From positions 1,674,001-1,738,000 of the forward strand of contig CAWCUU010000002.1 of NCBI GenBank assembly GCA_963798855.1: 64,000 nt of DNA, written 5' to 3'. This document shows positions 43,801-52,429 of the stretch, piece by piece. Every line of letters starts with the position of its first letter. The first letter of the stretch is position 1. The position numbers were made by a program, and so were the translations under genes. This stretch comes from CAWCUU01 sp963798855. Lineage in GTDB: Bacteria; Gemmatimonadota; Gemmatimonadetes; Longimicrobiales; RSA9. Below the pieces are notes generated by a model that searched no databases, was not told the origin of the DNA, and was given only the letters and a program-made list of their open reading frames with translations.

Positions 43801-45383
43801 CCCCACCCACCACCGCCGGGCGTGCGCAGGCTCAGGACGGTGCCGGCCGGAAGCCACAGCGTGCCCTTCGCAGGGAGCGGACGCTCCTGTCCGTCCGCGT
43901 CGATCGCCACGTTCGCACCGACCTGGCCGGGCTCGCCGCCGGCCGCGCCCGCGGGCGCGATCACGCGTCGCTCGGTCAGAAGGCTGATCGAACAGTCCGT
44001 CAGGAGCCGTATGTCGCGGCGCACCCCGTCGCCGCCGCGGTGCAGCCCCGCACCGCCGCTCCCCCTGCGGATCGTGTAGCGTTCGACGCGCACCGGGTAG
44101 GCGTGCTCGAGTGCCTCCACGGGCGTGTTGCGGGAGTTGCTCATGTGCACGTGAACGGCGGACAGACCGTCCGCCGCGGGGCCGGCTCCCTGTCCGCCCG
44201 CCAGGGTCTCGTAGTACGCGAACGGCTCGCCGTCGCGAGGGTCGGTGCCGCCGACGCTCAGGTTGTTCATCGTTCCCTGGGACTGCGCCGGCACCAGCGC
44301 GGGTAGCGCACGGGCGAGCGCGAGCAACACGACGTCCGCGATCCTCTGCGACGTCTCGACGTTGCCGGCGGCGACGCTGGCCGGAGGACCGGCCGCAACG
44401 ATCGAGCGGCGTGGCAGGACCAGGCGCAGGCACGACATCTCACCGCCTCCGGCGGGCAGCGCCTGGCCGAGCAGCGCCTCGATGACGCAGCGGAGCACGT
44501 AGCGCACGCACGAGGCGGTGATCGCCTCGACGGCGTTCACGCCGCCCCGCGCCTGCGCCGCCGTGCCGGTGAAGTCCGCCTCCAGCTCATCGTCCTGAAC
44601 GCGGATCGCGACCCGGATGGCGAGTGGGCCGGAGTCGAAGCCGTCGTCCTCCAGGAAGTCTTCACCCTCGTAGGTCCCGTCGGGGATCGCGCGAACGCCC
44701 GCCCGCGCGAGGCGGTCCGCGTAGGCGAGCAACCCGTCCATCGCGGAGCGCAGCTCCGCAACGCCGTTGCGACGAGCGAGCTCCAGCAGCCGTCTCTGCC
44801 CCGTGCTCAGCGCGGCGAGCTGAGCGGAGAGGTCACCCTGCCGCTCACGGGGCGTACGCACGTTCGCGCGGATGATTCGCCAGACGTCCTCGTGGTGGCG
44901 TCCCGCGCTCATCAGCCGGACGGGGGGCAGCCGAAGTCCTTCCTGGTAGATCTCGCGCGCGAGCGGCATCGACCCCGCGGCCATGCCGCCCACGTCCGCA
45001 TGGTGCGCGCGTGCCGCGACGTAGGCCAGCGCCTGCTCAGCGGCGGGCGTAGCGAAAACGGGCGCGACGAGCGTGATGTCGGGCAGGTGCGTGCCGCCGC
45101 TGAAGGGATCGTTGAGTGCGACGACGTCGCCTTCGCCGAGCGGGCCGAGCTCGTCCAGCGCGGCCTCGACGCTCGCCGGCATGGCGCCCAGGTGGACGGG
45201 CATGTGGTCACCCATCGCGATCACGCGACCGAGGCCGTCGAAGAGTGCGCAGGAGTAGTCGCGGCGCTCCTTGATGTTGGGCGAATAGGCGGAGCGGCGG
45301 AGCGCAGCTCCCATCTCCTCCGTCAGCGCCGTGAGCAGGTGGCGGTAGGTCTCGATGCGAACCGGCCCGAGCTCGCTGCTCAC
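43791..45383 (-). CDS. Hydantoinase B / oxoprolinase family protein
   Basis: A 530-residue HyuB-type protein, full length for the family. Key segments: GAALRRSAYSPNIKERRDYS, CALFDGLGRVIAMGDHMPVH, LNDPFSGGTHLPDITLVAPV, ARAHHADVGGMAAGSMPLAR, then TMNNLSVGG and GSGGAGLHRGGDGVRRDI. HyuB is normally a subunit with HyuA in ATP-dependent hydantoinase, 5-oxoprolinase or acetone-carboxylase-like enzymes. No hyuA adjoins it here, so the partner must be elsewhere or missing. The C-terminus ends GGGGWGRR directly at the 14-bp array. Confidence 0.9.
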   Translation of the reverse strand: MSSELGPVRIETYRHLLTALTEEMGAALRRSAYSPNIKERRDYSCALFDGLGRVIAMGDHMPVHLGAMPASVEAALDELGPLGEGDVVALNDPFSGGTHLPDITLVAPVFATPAAEQALAYVAARAHHADVGGMAAGSMPLAREIYQEGLRLPPVRLMSAGRHHEDVWRIIRANVRTPRERQGDLSAQLAALSTGQRRLLELARRNGVAELRSAMDGLLAYADRLARAGVRAIPDGTYEGEDFLEDDGFDSGPLAIRVAIRVQDDELEADFTGTAAQARGGVNAVEAITASCVRYVLRCVIEALLGQALPAGGGEMSCLRLVLPRRSIVAAGPPASVAAGNVETSQRIADVVLLALARALPALVPAQSQGTMNNLSVGGTDPRDGEPFAYYETLAGGQGAGPAADGLSAVHVHMSNSRNTPVEALEHAYPVRVERYTIRRGSGGAGLHRGGDGVRRDIRLLTDCSISLLTERRVIAPAGAAGGEPGQVGANVAIDADGQERPLPAKGTLWLPAGTVLSLRTPGGGGWGRR

Positions 45384-45502
45384 CGGTTGCGCCCGCTACG
45401 GTGGTCCGTATATTCTCGTCCCAAGCTCACATCTCTCCCGGGCCGATGACCGGCCGCTCCCGCGGGCAGGCGGCTCGGCTGCTCGACATACTGGAGGCCG
45501 CC

Positions 45503-45775
45503 TTGGCAAAGAACCGACACGAGACAACGGCGCTCGACAGGGCGCGCGATGAGCTGTTCAGCCACATCCACCGCTGCGGCGTTCTCGAAGCGACGGAGGA
45601 GCAGCAGCAGGAGTGGCTCGACGAGACGCTGCAGTTCATGGCCGAGCGCTACCCGAACCTCGAAGCCGGCGAGCTCGCCCAGCTACGGGACATCGGACTC
45701 CGCTTCTGCCGACCGGTGATTCCGCACGGGCGCCAAGATATTCCGCCGTCCGAGGAGGACGCAAACGCCGCCTGA
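45503..45775 (+). CDS. Small helical protein, paralogue of the 31838 gene
   Basis: About 90 residues: AKNRHETTALDRARDELFSH, IHRCGVLEATEEQQQEWLDE, TLQFMAERYPNLEAGELAQL, then GLRFCRPVIPHG. It aligns through its length with the 31838-32155 protein. TTG 45503 follows GGAGG at 45493 by 5 bases and matches the start of the paralogue; ATG 45446 in the same frame is possible but adds unmatched residues. It lies just before the HD-GYP response regulator gene, while the other copy has different neighbours. Function unknown. Confidence 0.72.
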   Translation: MAKNRHETTALDRARDELFSHIHRCGVLEATEEQQQEWLDETLQFMAERYPNLEAGELAQLRDIGLRFCRPVIPHGRQDIPPSEEDANAA

Positions 45776-45803
45776 GGACTCCGCGGCTACGGCCGCAGCG
45801 GGC

Positions 45804-46805
45804 GTGCTCGTCGTCGACGACGAGCACGGAATCACTTCCGCCATCCTCCGCCACCTCCGGCGCGAGGGGCTTCGGGTCTGCACCGCGGCGTCCGGTGAAG
45901 CCGCGCTCCAGCAGCTCGCCGGCGACGCGTTCGACGTGGTCATCACCGACATCAACATGCCTGGAATGAGCGGCCTCGATCTGCTCGCCGAGGTGAAGTC
46001 GCGGGAGCCGTTCACGCAGGTCATCGTGATGACCGCGTACGCGCAGATCGATCTGGTCGTGAGCGCGCTCCGGTTGCACGCCGACGACTACCTGCTGAAG
46101 CCGTTCGACCTGCAGCAGCTGATCCACAGCGTCAACCGCTGCCTCGAGCACCGCCGCCTCCTGGTCGAGAATCAGGCGTATCGCGCTCATCTCGAGGACC
46201 GCGTCCGCGGCCAGGCGCACCGGCTCGAGGAGCTCTATCTTGCCGGCATCCGGTCGCTCATCGCCGCGCTCGAGGCGAAGGACCCGCACACGCGCGGACA
46301 CTCGGACCGCGTCACGCAGTACTCGCTGCGCATCGCCGAAATGCTCGGCGACGGTGGGACCCGCTCCCTCGCGATCGGCGCCGCTCTCCACGACATCGGC
46401 AAGATCGGCACACGCGACGACGTGCTCGGCAAGTCCGGCCCTCTGACGCCCGACGAGGCCAACCACATCCGCACTCACCCGCTCGTCGGCGAGAGGATCC
46501 TGGCGCCGATCCTGGACACGCCGGACGCGCTCGGCGTGGTGCGTCATCATCACGAGCGCTGGGACGGGCGCGGCTATCCGGACGGAGTCGCTGGGGCGTC
46601 GATCCCGCTGCACGCGCGTATTGTCGCCGTGGCCGACTCGCTCGATGCGATCACGTCCGCCCGCGCCTACCGCCCCGCTCGCGGCTGGGGCGATGCGCTG
46701 GGCGAGATCACTCGTTGCGCCGGCTCGCAGTTCGACCCCGAGGTCGTCGACGCCGCGCTCATCGCGCTGCGTGAGAGGCCCGTGATGACGGACCTGGCGT
46801 CCTGA
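45804..46805 (+). CDS. Response regulator with HD-GYP phosphodiesterase domain
   Basis: A 333-residue protein. The receiver has VLVVDDEHGITSAILRH, phospho-acceptor Asp in VVITDINMPGMSG, MTAYAQ and LLKPFDL. A coiled-coil linker follows, then an HD-GYP domain: DPHTRGHSDRVTQYSLRIAE, LHDIGKIG, RTHPLVGERILAPI, HHERWDGRGYPDGV. Such proteins break down cyclic-di-GMP when phosphorylated. GTG 45804 is the first standard start in frame but falls at the first strand of the receiver and lacks a ribosome site, so a few N-terminal residues may be missed. No histidine kinase is adjacent. Confidence 0.92.
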   Translation: MLVVDDEHGITSAILRHLRREGLRVCTAASGEAALQQLAGDAFDVVITDINMPGMSGLDLLAEVKSREPFTQVIVMTAYAQIDLVVSALRLHADDYLLKPFDLQQLIHSVNRCLEHRRLLVENQAYRAHLEDRVRGQAHRLEELYLAGIRSLIAALEAKDPHTRGHSDRVTQYSLRIAEMLGDGGTRSLAIGAALHDIGKIGTRDDVLGKSGPLTPDEANHIRTHPLVGERILAPILDTPDALGVVRHHHERWDGRGYPDGVAGASIPLHARIVAVADSLDAITSARAYRPARGWGDALGEITRCAGSQFDPEVVDAALIALRERPVMTDLAS

Positions 46806-46829
46806 GTCCACCGACCCGGAGGCTGTTCC

Positions 46830-47963
46830 ATGCTCGACCGTCGCGATTTTCTTCGGAGCGCCGGCGCGGGCGTCGGCGCGGCCGCGCTCGGAGCCCTTCC
46901 CCTTCCCCCTGAGCTGAGTGGCGCACCCGCCATCCGGCGTAGCTCCGGCCGACCCGTCGTGATCGCCAGCGCGAACGGACTGCGCGCGGTGGGCAAGGCC
47001 ATGGAGGTCATGGCGCAGGGTGGCGATACCCTCGACGCCGTCGTCCAGGGCGTCAATATCGTCGAGCTCGATCCGGAGGACTATACGGTAGGCTACGGCG
47101 GGCTGCCGAACGAGGACGGGGTGGTCCAACTCGACTCCTCGGTGATGCACGGCCCGACGCGGGGGGCGGGCGCCGTGGGCGCGATCGAGGGGGTTAAGAC
47201 CCCGTCGCGCGTCGCGGTGGCCGTGATGCAGTACACCGACCACGTCTTCCTGGTGGGGGACGGGGCGCGCCGGTTCGCCCGTCGGATGGGCTTCGACGCC
47301 GACGAGGACCTGCTGACCGAGAAGGCTCGTCGCATCTGGCTCGAATGGAAGGCGAAGCTCAGCGACCGGGACGGCTGGCTGACGCCGGAGCAGTCCACCG
47401 AGAGCATCCGGGGATATGCGCCACCCCGCACTGGCTCGGTGAGCGGACCGGCGGGCGACGAGGTTCAGGCGATGCTCGACTCCCACGACGGCGTCCGGCC
47501 CTGGGGCACGATCACCTGCAACGCCGTGGACGCGAAGGGCGACATCTCCGGCGTGACCACGACGAGCGGTGTGTTCTACAAGCTGCCGGGTCGAGTCGGC
47601 GACTCGCCGATCATCGGCGCGGGCGTCTACGTCGACAACGACGTCGGGGCCGCGGGCTCGACCGGACGGGGCGAGGCGAACATCAAGGTCTGTGGCGCGC
47701 ACACGGTGGTCGAGGAGATGCGGCGGGGGACGAGCCCGACCGACGCGTGCATGGAGGCGTGTCGTCGCGCCGTCCGCTGGACTGTCGAGAAGCGGCTTCT
47801 CGGCCCCGACGGTCGCCCCAACTACGGTCTGAGCTTCTACGCCGTCAACAAGAACGGAGAGGTCGGTGGCGCCGCGATCTGGAGCGGAGCGCAGTACGCC
47901 GCGAACGTCGACGGCGAATCCGGCCTCCGCGACTCGGCCTACCTCTTCGAGCGACCGTCATAG
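46830..47963 (+). CDS. Tat-exported N4-(beta-N-acetylglucosaminyl)-L-asparaginase
   Basis: A 377-residue Ntn-hydrolase of the glycosylasparaginase/plant asparaginase family. MLDRRDFLRSAGAGVGAAAL is a twin-arginine signal, so it is exported folded. VGYGGLPNEDGVVQLDSSVM and RPWGTITCNAVDAKGDISGV carry the family motifs; the Thr of WGTIT should be the autocleavage site and nucleophile. GRGEANIKVCGAHTVVEEMR completes the substrate pocket. It removes asparagine-linked sugar or hydrolyses isoaspartyl/asparagine bonds in the periplasm. A GC hairpin follows the gene. Confidence 0.9.
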   Translation: MLDRRDFLRSAGAGVGAAALGALPLPPELSGAPAIRRSSGRPVVIASANGLRAVGKAMEVMAQGGDTLDAVVQGVNIVELDPEDYTVGYGGLPNEDGVVQLDSSVMHGPTRGAGAVGAIEGVKTPSRVAVAVMQYTDHVFLVGDGARRFARRMGFDADEDLLTEKARRIWLEWKAKLSDRDGWLTPEQSTESIRGYAPPRTGSVSGPAGDEVQAMLDSHDGVRPWGTITCNAVDAKGDISGVTTTSGVFYKLPGRVGDSPIIGAGVYVDNDVGAAGSTGRGEANIKVCGAHTVVEEMRRGTSPTDACMEACRRAVRWTVEKRLLGPDGRPNYGLSFYAVNKNGEVGGAAIWSGAQYAANVDGESGLRDSAYLFERPS

Positions 47964-47996
47964 CCGCATCGCGGCGCGATCGGTGCACGGGGGAAC

Positions 47997-48013
47997 GCCC
48001 CTCGCCGGGGCGT
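47997..48013 (+). terminator. GC hairpin after asparaginase gene
   Basis: CGCCCC and GGGGCG form a 6-bp stem with a 5-base loop 34 bases after the stop, between the asparaginase and PBP2 genes. No T-run follows directly; a TTTT occurs about 40 bases later. Confidence 0.4.
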
Positions 48014-48075
48014 GTAGCGTCAGAAAGGCGTTCGTCGGGCCCGATTCCTCTTTTGCCTGATCAGCCGATACGACT

Positions 48076-49965
48076 GTGGATCGTCGCACTCACCTGGAAC
48101 AGCCGAGGTCACAGCGCAGGCGGCGCGGGAACTGGGCGCGCGTAGCCATCGCGCTTCTCGTTCTCACGCTCGGCTACAAGCTGCTCGCCGTGCAGGTCTT
48201 CTCCTCGGACCGCTACGCGCTGATGGCCAAGGAGAACCGCATGCGGCCGATACCCGTGCGGGCGCCACGCGGCACGATCTACGATCGCCACGGCAACGTC
48301 GTCGCCGAGAACGTCGTCGGCTACCGCATTCTGCTCATGCCCGCGCCAATGGACTCGCTGAAGAAGCAGATCGAGCGGTTGCAGCCTTATCTGCGGATGA
48401 GCGAGGCTTCGGTGGATCTCGCGTTCCGGAAGTACCGCCGCGCGCCGAACCTGCCGATGGAGGTGATGAGCGACGCTCCGGCGCAGGTCGTGGCGAGGCT
48501 GCAGGAGCGGCGCTACGAGTTTCCCAGCGTGCTGATCCACGAGTACCCGCAGCGGAACTATCCGGCGGGGTCGGCCATCGCGCACCTGGTCGGCTACGTC
48601 TCCGAGATCAGCGAGTCGGAGCTGAAGCAGCCGCAGTTCGAGGGCTATCAGCAGGGTCGCTGGATCGGCAAGGCGGGGCTGGAGCGTCAATACGAGCGGG
48701 TGCTCGGCGGGCAGCCGGGCGTCCGCTACCTCGAGGTCGACGCCGCCGGCCGCATCAAGCGCTGGCTGCCGGAGGACGTCGGCGAGCCTTCCGTGCCCGG
48801 CCACGACGTTCAGCTTTACCTCGACCTCGACCTGCAGAAGTACATCGCGACCATCTTCCCCAAGGAGTTCAACGGCGGGATCGTCGCGCTCGACCCGAAG
48901 AGCGGCGGCATCCTCGCCTACTACAGCAATCCCTCCTACGATCCGAACGCCTTCGTCGGCGGCATCTCGGCGCAGCTGTACCGAGGCCTCACGCAGAACC
49001 CGAACAAGCCACTGCTCGACCGGGTCGGAGCCTCCGCCCAGCCGCCGGCCTCCACATGGAAGCTCGCGGTCGCGGCCATGGCGCTGGACCTCGACGCGAT
49101 CGACCCCGAGGGGCACATGCCGCTGCCGTGCACTGGCGGCATGAGCTACGGCGGCCGCTACGCTCGCTGCTGGGGCGTGCACGGCTACCTCGACCTGGTC
49201 GGCGGCATCATGAACTCGTGCGACGTCTACTTCTATCAGGTCGGCATCAAGATCGGGCTGGATCGCTACCTGAAGACGGGCGTCCGCTTTGGCTTCCCGA
49301 AGAAGACGGGGATCGATCTCCCGAACGAGATCGCCAACACCTTCCCCGACAGCCGCGACTTCTGGATGCGCCGCTTCGGCTATCGCGCGCAGGATCCCGA
49401 GATCCTGTCCCTGGCGATCGGACAGGGACCGCAGACCATGACGCTGCTGCGCATGGCGCAGATCTATGCCGCGCTGTCCCGGCCGGACGGCCGGGTCCCG
49501 GCGCCTCGCCTCGCCGTGGGATATCCGCCGGCCGACACCTTCCACATCGATCTCACGCCGCGGAAGGTCTGGTACCTCGAGGCCGGCATGCGCCGCGTGC
49601 TCGGGCCCGGCGGCACGGCGTACCTCAGCCGCCTCCCCGACTGGGACATCATGGGCAAGACCGGAACGGCGCAGGCCCCGAGCGGCGCGGACCACTCCTG
49701 GTTCGTGGCCCTCGGCGGCCCCGAGGGGAAGGAGCCGGAGATCGTCGTGGCCGGATTCCTGGAGCACGGTCACCACGGCTACGTCGCGTCAGGCCCGGTC
49801 GCCGAGGCGATCAACTTCTACCTGGACCGGAAGTACGGTCACCCGTTCGAGCTGTACGCCACACCGAGACTGCGCGGCCAGCACAACATGCCTTACGACT
49901 GGTCGAAGCTCTCCCGGCCGGTCGTGGATCCGCCGAAGCCGCCGGCCGTCAGCGCGCAACAATGA
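48076..49965 (+). CDS. mrdA: Penicillin-binding protein 2 (elongasome transpeptidase)
   Basis: A 629-residue class B PBP. The short cytoplasmic start and TM helix (RVAIALLVLTLGYKLLAVQV) lead to the dimerisation region with APRGTIYDRHGNVVAENVVG. The transpeptidase domain has SxxK in PASTWKLAVA, SxD in IMNSCDVYFYQVG and KTGTAQAP. The SCD form of the second motif is usual for PBP2. It crosslinks peptidoglycan during cell elongation. The typical partners mreC, mreD and rodA are not beside it. GTG 48076 is used because no upstream start with a ribosome site is visible. Confidence 0.93.
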   Translation: MDRRTHLEQPRSQRRRRGNWARVAIALLVLTLGYKLLAVQVFSSDRYALMAKENRMRPIPVRAPRGTIYDRHGNVVAENVVGYRILLMPAPMDSLKKQIERLQPYLRMSEASVDLAFRKYRRAPNLPMEVMSDAPAQVVARLQERRYEFPSVLIHEYPQRNYPAGSAIAHLVGYVSEISESELKQPQFEGYQQGRWIGKAGLERQYERVLGGQPGVRYLEVDAAGRIKRWLPEDVGEPSVPGHDVQLYLDLDLQKYIATIFPKEFNGGIVALDPKSGGILAYYSNPSYDPNAFVGGISAQLYRGLTQNPNKPLLDRVGASAQPPASTWKLAVAAMALDLDAIDPEGHMPLPCTGGMSYGGRYARCWGVHGYLDLVGGIMNSCDVYFYQVGIKIGLDRYLKTGVRFGFPKKTGIDLPNEIANTFPDSRDFWMRRFGYRAQDPEILSLAIGQGPQTMTLLRMAQIYAALSRPDGRVPAPRLAVGYPPADTFHIDLTPRKVWYLEAGMRRVLGPGGTAYLSRLPDWDIMGKTGTAQAPSGADHSWFVALGGPEGKEPEIVVAGFLEHGHHGYVASGPVAEAINFYLDRKYGHPFELYATPRLRGQHNMPYDWSKLSRPVVDPPKPPAVSAQQ

Positions 49966-50073
49966 TGGAGGAGGTAGCCGCTCTCTCCAGCCCCTATTAC
50001 ATTGTGGCAGCCGCGCGGTGCGGCTCCCACCGGACGAACCCCGACAACCGAAGTCAGAGGAGGCGCGGACCTC

Positions 50074-51153
50074 ATGGCCACTCCGTTCCTCAGCGCCGAG
50101 GAGTACGACGAGCGCGCACATCAGCTCTACAACGATGGTGACTACGACGCTGCGCTGGAGACCCTGAAGGAGGGGATCCGGCTCTATCCGAATTCGGTGG
50201 AGCTGTTCGTGGGGCTGGGGTACGCCCGTCTCGCTCGCGACGAGTTCGCCTGGGCGCGCGAGGCGTTCGAGAAGTCGCTGGTGCTCGATCCCGAGCACGA
50301 GGACGCGCTCGTGGGGCTGGGTGAGGTGCTGCTGCGCATCGGACGCAGGCGCGAGGCGCTGATGCTGTTCCAGCGCGTTCGCCAGCTCGTCAGCGACGAC
50401 GACCTCGAGCTGCTCCTGTCGATCGGCCGCGCGCTGTACCGTGAGGAGCTGTTCGTCGAGGCGCGGGAGGCGTTCGCGGAGGCCGCCACTATCCGGCCCG
50501 ACAGCGCCGAGGCGGCCGCCGCGCTCGGCTATACGCTGCACCGGCTCGGCGAGTCCAGCGCTGCGCGGCGCCTGCTGCGCAGAGCCGTGAAGCTCGAGCC
50601 CGCCCATCACGAGGCGCGGATCTATCTCGGGCACCTTCACTACGATCGCGGCGAATGGGAGGCCGCCCTCGACCAGTACGAGCGTGTCACTCCGGAGGAG
50701 CACTGGGACGCCGTCGCGATCTGGCGGATCCTGGAGCTGAAACGCGCGCTGCACGGTGTTGCGGACGGGGAGGCGGAGCAGAAGCCGTGGCTGGATCGGC
50801 TCGACGAGCTCGAATCCTTTGACGACCCGACCGAGGAGTTGCTTTCGCGGCTGGAGCAGGAGGCCTCGGAGCCGCCGCAGCTCGAGCTGTTCGAGCGCGC
50901 GGAACCACCGCTGCCTCGTCAGCTGCTGCACCAGGTCCGCGACTCGGCCGGCCATCTCTTCGCCGGCACCTGGCTGGACATCGTGCGGCAGATGAGGGAC
51001 GCGCGCGGCCGGCCGGACGAGACGGTGGGCGAGTTCATGCGCCGCAACGCCCGGGACGCCGCGTCGCGCGGCGGCCGGCACGTGCCGGCGGATGACCCCG
51101 AAGCGTTCCTGCTCGGCCTCGCACGGGCCGGCGTGGTGCAGATCGACCGCTAG
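50074..51153 (+). CDS. Tetratricopeptide repeat protein
   Basis: About 359 residues. At least five TPR units are clear: EYDERAHQLYNDGDYDAALE, GLGYARLARDEFAWAREAFE, GRALYREELFVEAREAFAEA, ALGYTLHRLGESSAARRLLR and RIYLGHLHYDRGEWEAALDQ. A C-terminal helical part (LPRQLLHQVRDSAGHLFAGT) is not TPR-like. No signal peptide; a cytoplasmic scaffold is likely. ATG 50074 (MATPFLSAEEY) follows AGAGGAGG. Its stop codon lies inside the left arm of the inverted-repeat element at 51150. Confidence 0.85.
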   Translation: MATPFLSAEEYDERAHQLYNDGDYDAALETLKEGIRLYPNSVELFVGLGYARLARDEFAWAREAFEKSLVLDPEHEDALVGLGEVLLRIGRRREALMLFQRVRQLVSDDDLELLLSIGRALYREELFVEAREAFAEAATIRPDSAEAAAALGYTLHRLGESSAARRLLRRAVKLEPAHHEARIYLGHLHYDRGEWEAALDQYERVTPEEHWDAVAIWRILELKRALHGVADGEAEQKPWLDRLDELESFDDPTEELLSRLEQEASEPPQLELFERAEPPLPRQLLHQVRDSAGHLFAGTWLDIVRQMRDARGRPDETVGEFMRRNARDAASRGGRHVPADDPEAFLLGLARAGVVQIDR

Positions 51154-51432
51154 AAGGCCGTTGTAGAACTGGGGTGCGGCCGCGCGCGTGGCGCTTGCGC
51201 GGGTCAGCCGAGGAACGAGGAGGAAGCGATGCCCTGTGCATCGGTGACGACGAGAGACGAAGGATCACCCGCACAACCGCCATGCGCCCTGTGGGTTGCG
51301 GGCGGCACGGGGCCATCTCCAGCGTTGGCGCTCCTCCCCGATGGCGTTCGACATCGCGTCGTCGCGCCGCCTCGGATCCGGCCCCGTGGTGCCCGCAACG
51401 CGGCTCGCTCCAGTTCTTCAACGGCCTTCTAG
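51150..51432. mobile_element. MITE-like element with 23-bp terminal inverted repeats
   Basis: Arms 51150-51172 and 51410-51432 are inverted copies with 22 of 23 positions matching. Each outer end is CTAGAAGGCC (or its complement GGCCTTCTAG) and the inner part is GTTGNAGAACTGG. They bound 237 bases without a plausible gene; the 67-codon frame from ATG 51229 has a good AGGAGG but unprotein-like composition. The size, symmetry and lack of coding fit a non-autonomous mobile element, and this accounts for the 291-base gap between the two TPR genes. Confidence 0.6.
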
Positions 51433-51444
51433 GCGCAGGCGTAC

Positions 51445-52413
51445 ATGGTCGATGCCCACCGCGTGCTGCTCCCCCTGGACGAGGCGCAGGGCGCAGTCCG
51501 TGCCCTCTACCACTACCGCGACACGCACGAGCTCGCGGATGCATTGATCGCGGTCGACGCCGCGATCGAGCGCTCGTTGCGACTGCTGCTGCGCTCCGAC
51601 CGCGATGCGCCCGACTCCCTGCGGCTCGCGGCCCTCTCCGAACAGGACGTTCCCTTCGATGCGCTGCTGGACGGGCTGCGGCAGCGTGACCTCATCTCGA
51701 TCGAGCTGGCCGGTGCCGTGCACGGCACCCGGACGGCCGCGGAGCGGGCCCGGGAGGGCGCCGTCCGCGCATCGGACGCCGATCCCGCCGTGGAGGCCGT
51801 GGAAGGGCTGCGCTCGGAGGTCGCGGCGATGTCGCCCGCGCCGGAGCCGCCGTCCCCGAGCGAGCCGGCACCGGACCCGCTGGCGGAGGAGCCGGCCGAG
51901 GTCGTCGCTCCCGCGCGAGGGAGGATCGGCTCATGGATCGCGGTGGCCGGAGCGGTTGTCGTCGTCCTCGTCGCGGGGTTTTTCCTGCTCAGGCGAGGAA
52001 GCGCGTTCGATCGCGGCGTCGAAGCGTTCGAGCAGGGACGCATGGGTGTCGCCGAGCAGCAGTTCGAGGCGGCGCTCCGCAAGGACTCGAGCAATGTGAC
52101 CGCGCGGCTGTATCTCGCGCGTATCCTGCGTCGGCAGGAGCGGTATCCCGAGGCGGCGGACCAGCTGAAGGTGGCTGCGACGCTGGCGCCATCGGATGCC
52201 GACGTGCGGCGTGAGCTCGGGCACCTCTTCTTCGCGCTGAAGGCCTACCCGCAGGCCGCCGAGCAGTACCGTCGCGCTCTGGAAGCTCAGCCGGACTCGA
52301 AGCTCAGCTGGATGGGGTTGATCCAGTCGCTGCGTGCCGCCGGCGATCCTCAGGCGGCCGAGATGCTGCGACAGGCACCCGCCGACGTGCGCAGCGCGTT
52401 CGGTCAGAACTGA
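51445..52413 (+). CDS. Membrane-anchored TPR protein
   Basis: A 322-residue protein in three parts: a cytoplasmic N-terminal domain (VDAHRVLLPLDEAQGAVRAL to about residue 110) that I do not recognise, a Pro/Glu linker, one TM helix SWIAVAGAVVVVLVAGFFLL near residue 175, and three TPR units outside (AFDRGVEAFEQGRMGVAEQQ, RLYLARILRRQERYPEAADQ, LGHLFFALKAYPQAAEQYRR). The layout resembles PilF/YbgF-type assembly scaffolds (inference). It is followed in 16 bases by the zinc-ribbon gene. Confidence 0.8.
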   Translation: MVDAHRVLLPLDEAQGAVRALYHYRDTHELADALIAVDAAIERSLRLLLRSDRDAPDSLRLAALSEQDVPFDALLDGLRQRDLISIELAGAVHGTRTAAERAREGAVRASDADPAVEAVEGLRSEVAAMSPAPEPPSPSEPAPDPLAEEPAEVVAPARGRIGSWIAVAGAVVVVLVAGFFLLRRGSAFDRGVEAFEQGRMGVAEQQFEAALRKDSSNVTARLYLARILRRQERYPEAADQLKVAATLAPSDADVRRELGHLFFALKAYPQAAEQYRRALEAQPDSKLSWMGLIQSLRAAGDPQAAEMLRQAPADVRSAFGQN

Positions 52414-52429
52414 GCTTTCACCCCTCTTG

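Noticed and set aside
41913..44306. 797-codon + frame over the permease, repeat and hydantoinase regions
   Set aside because: It reads through the 14-bp repeat in the antisense of two recognised genes and has no domain.
51229..51432. Small gene of 67 codons inside the inverted-repeat element
   Set aside because: Despite a good AGGAGG it has no protein-like pattern and ends inside the right arm of the element.
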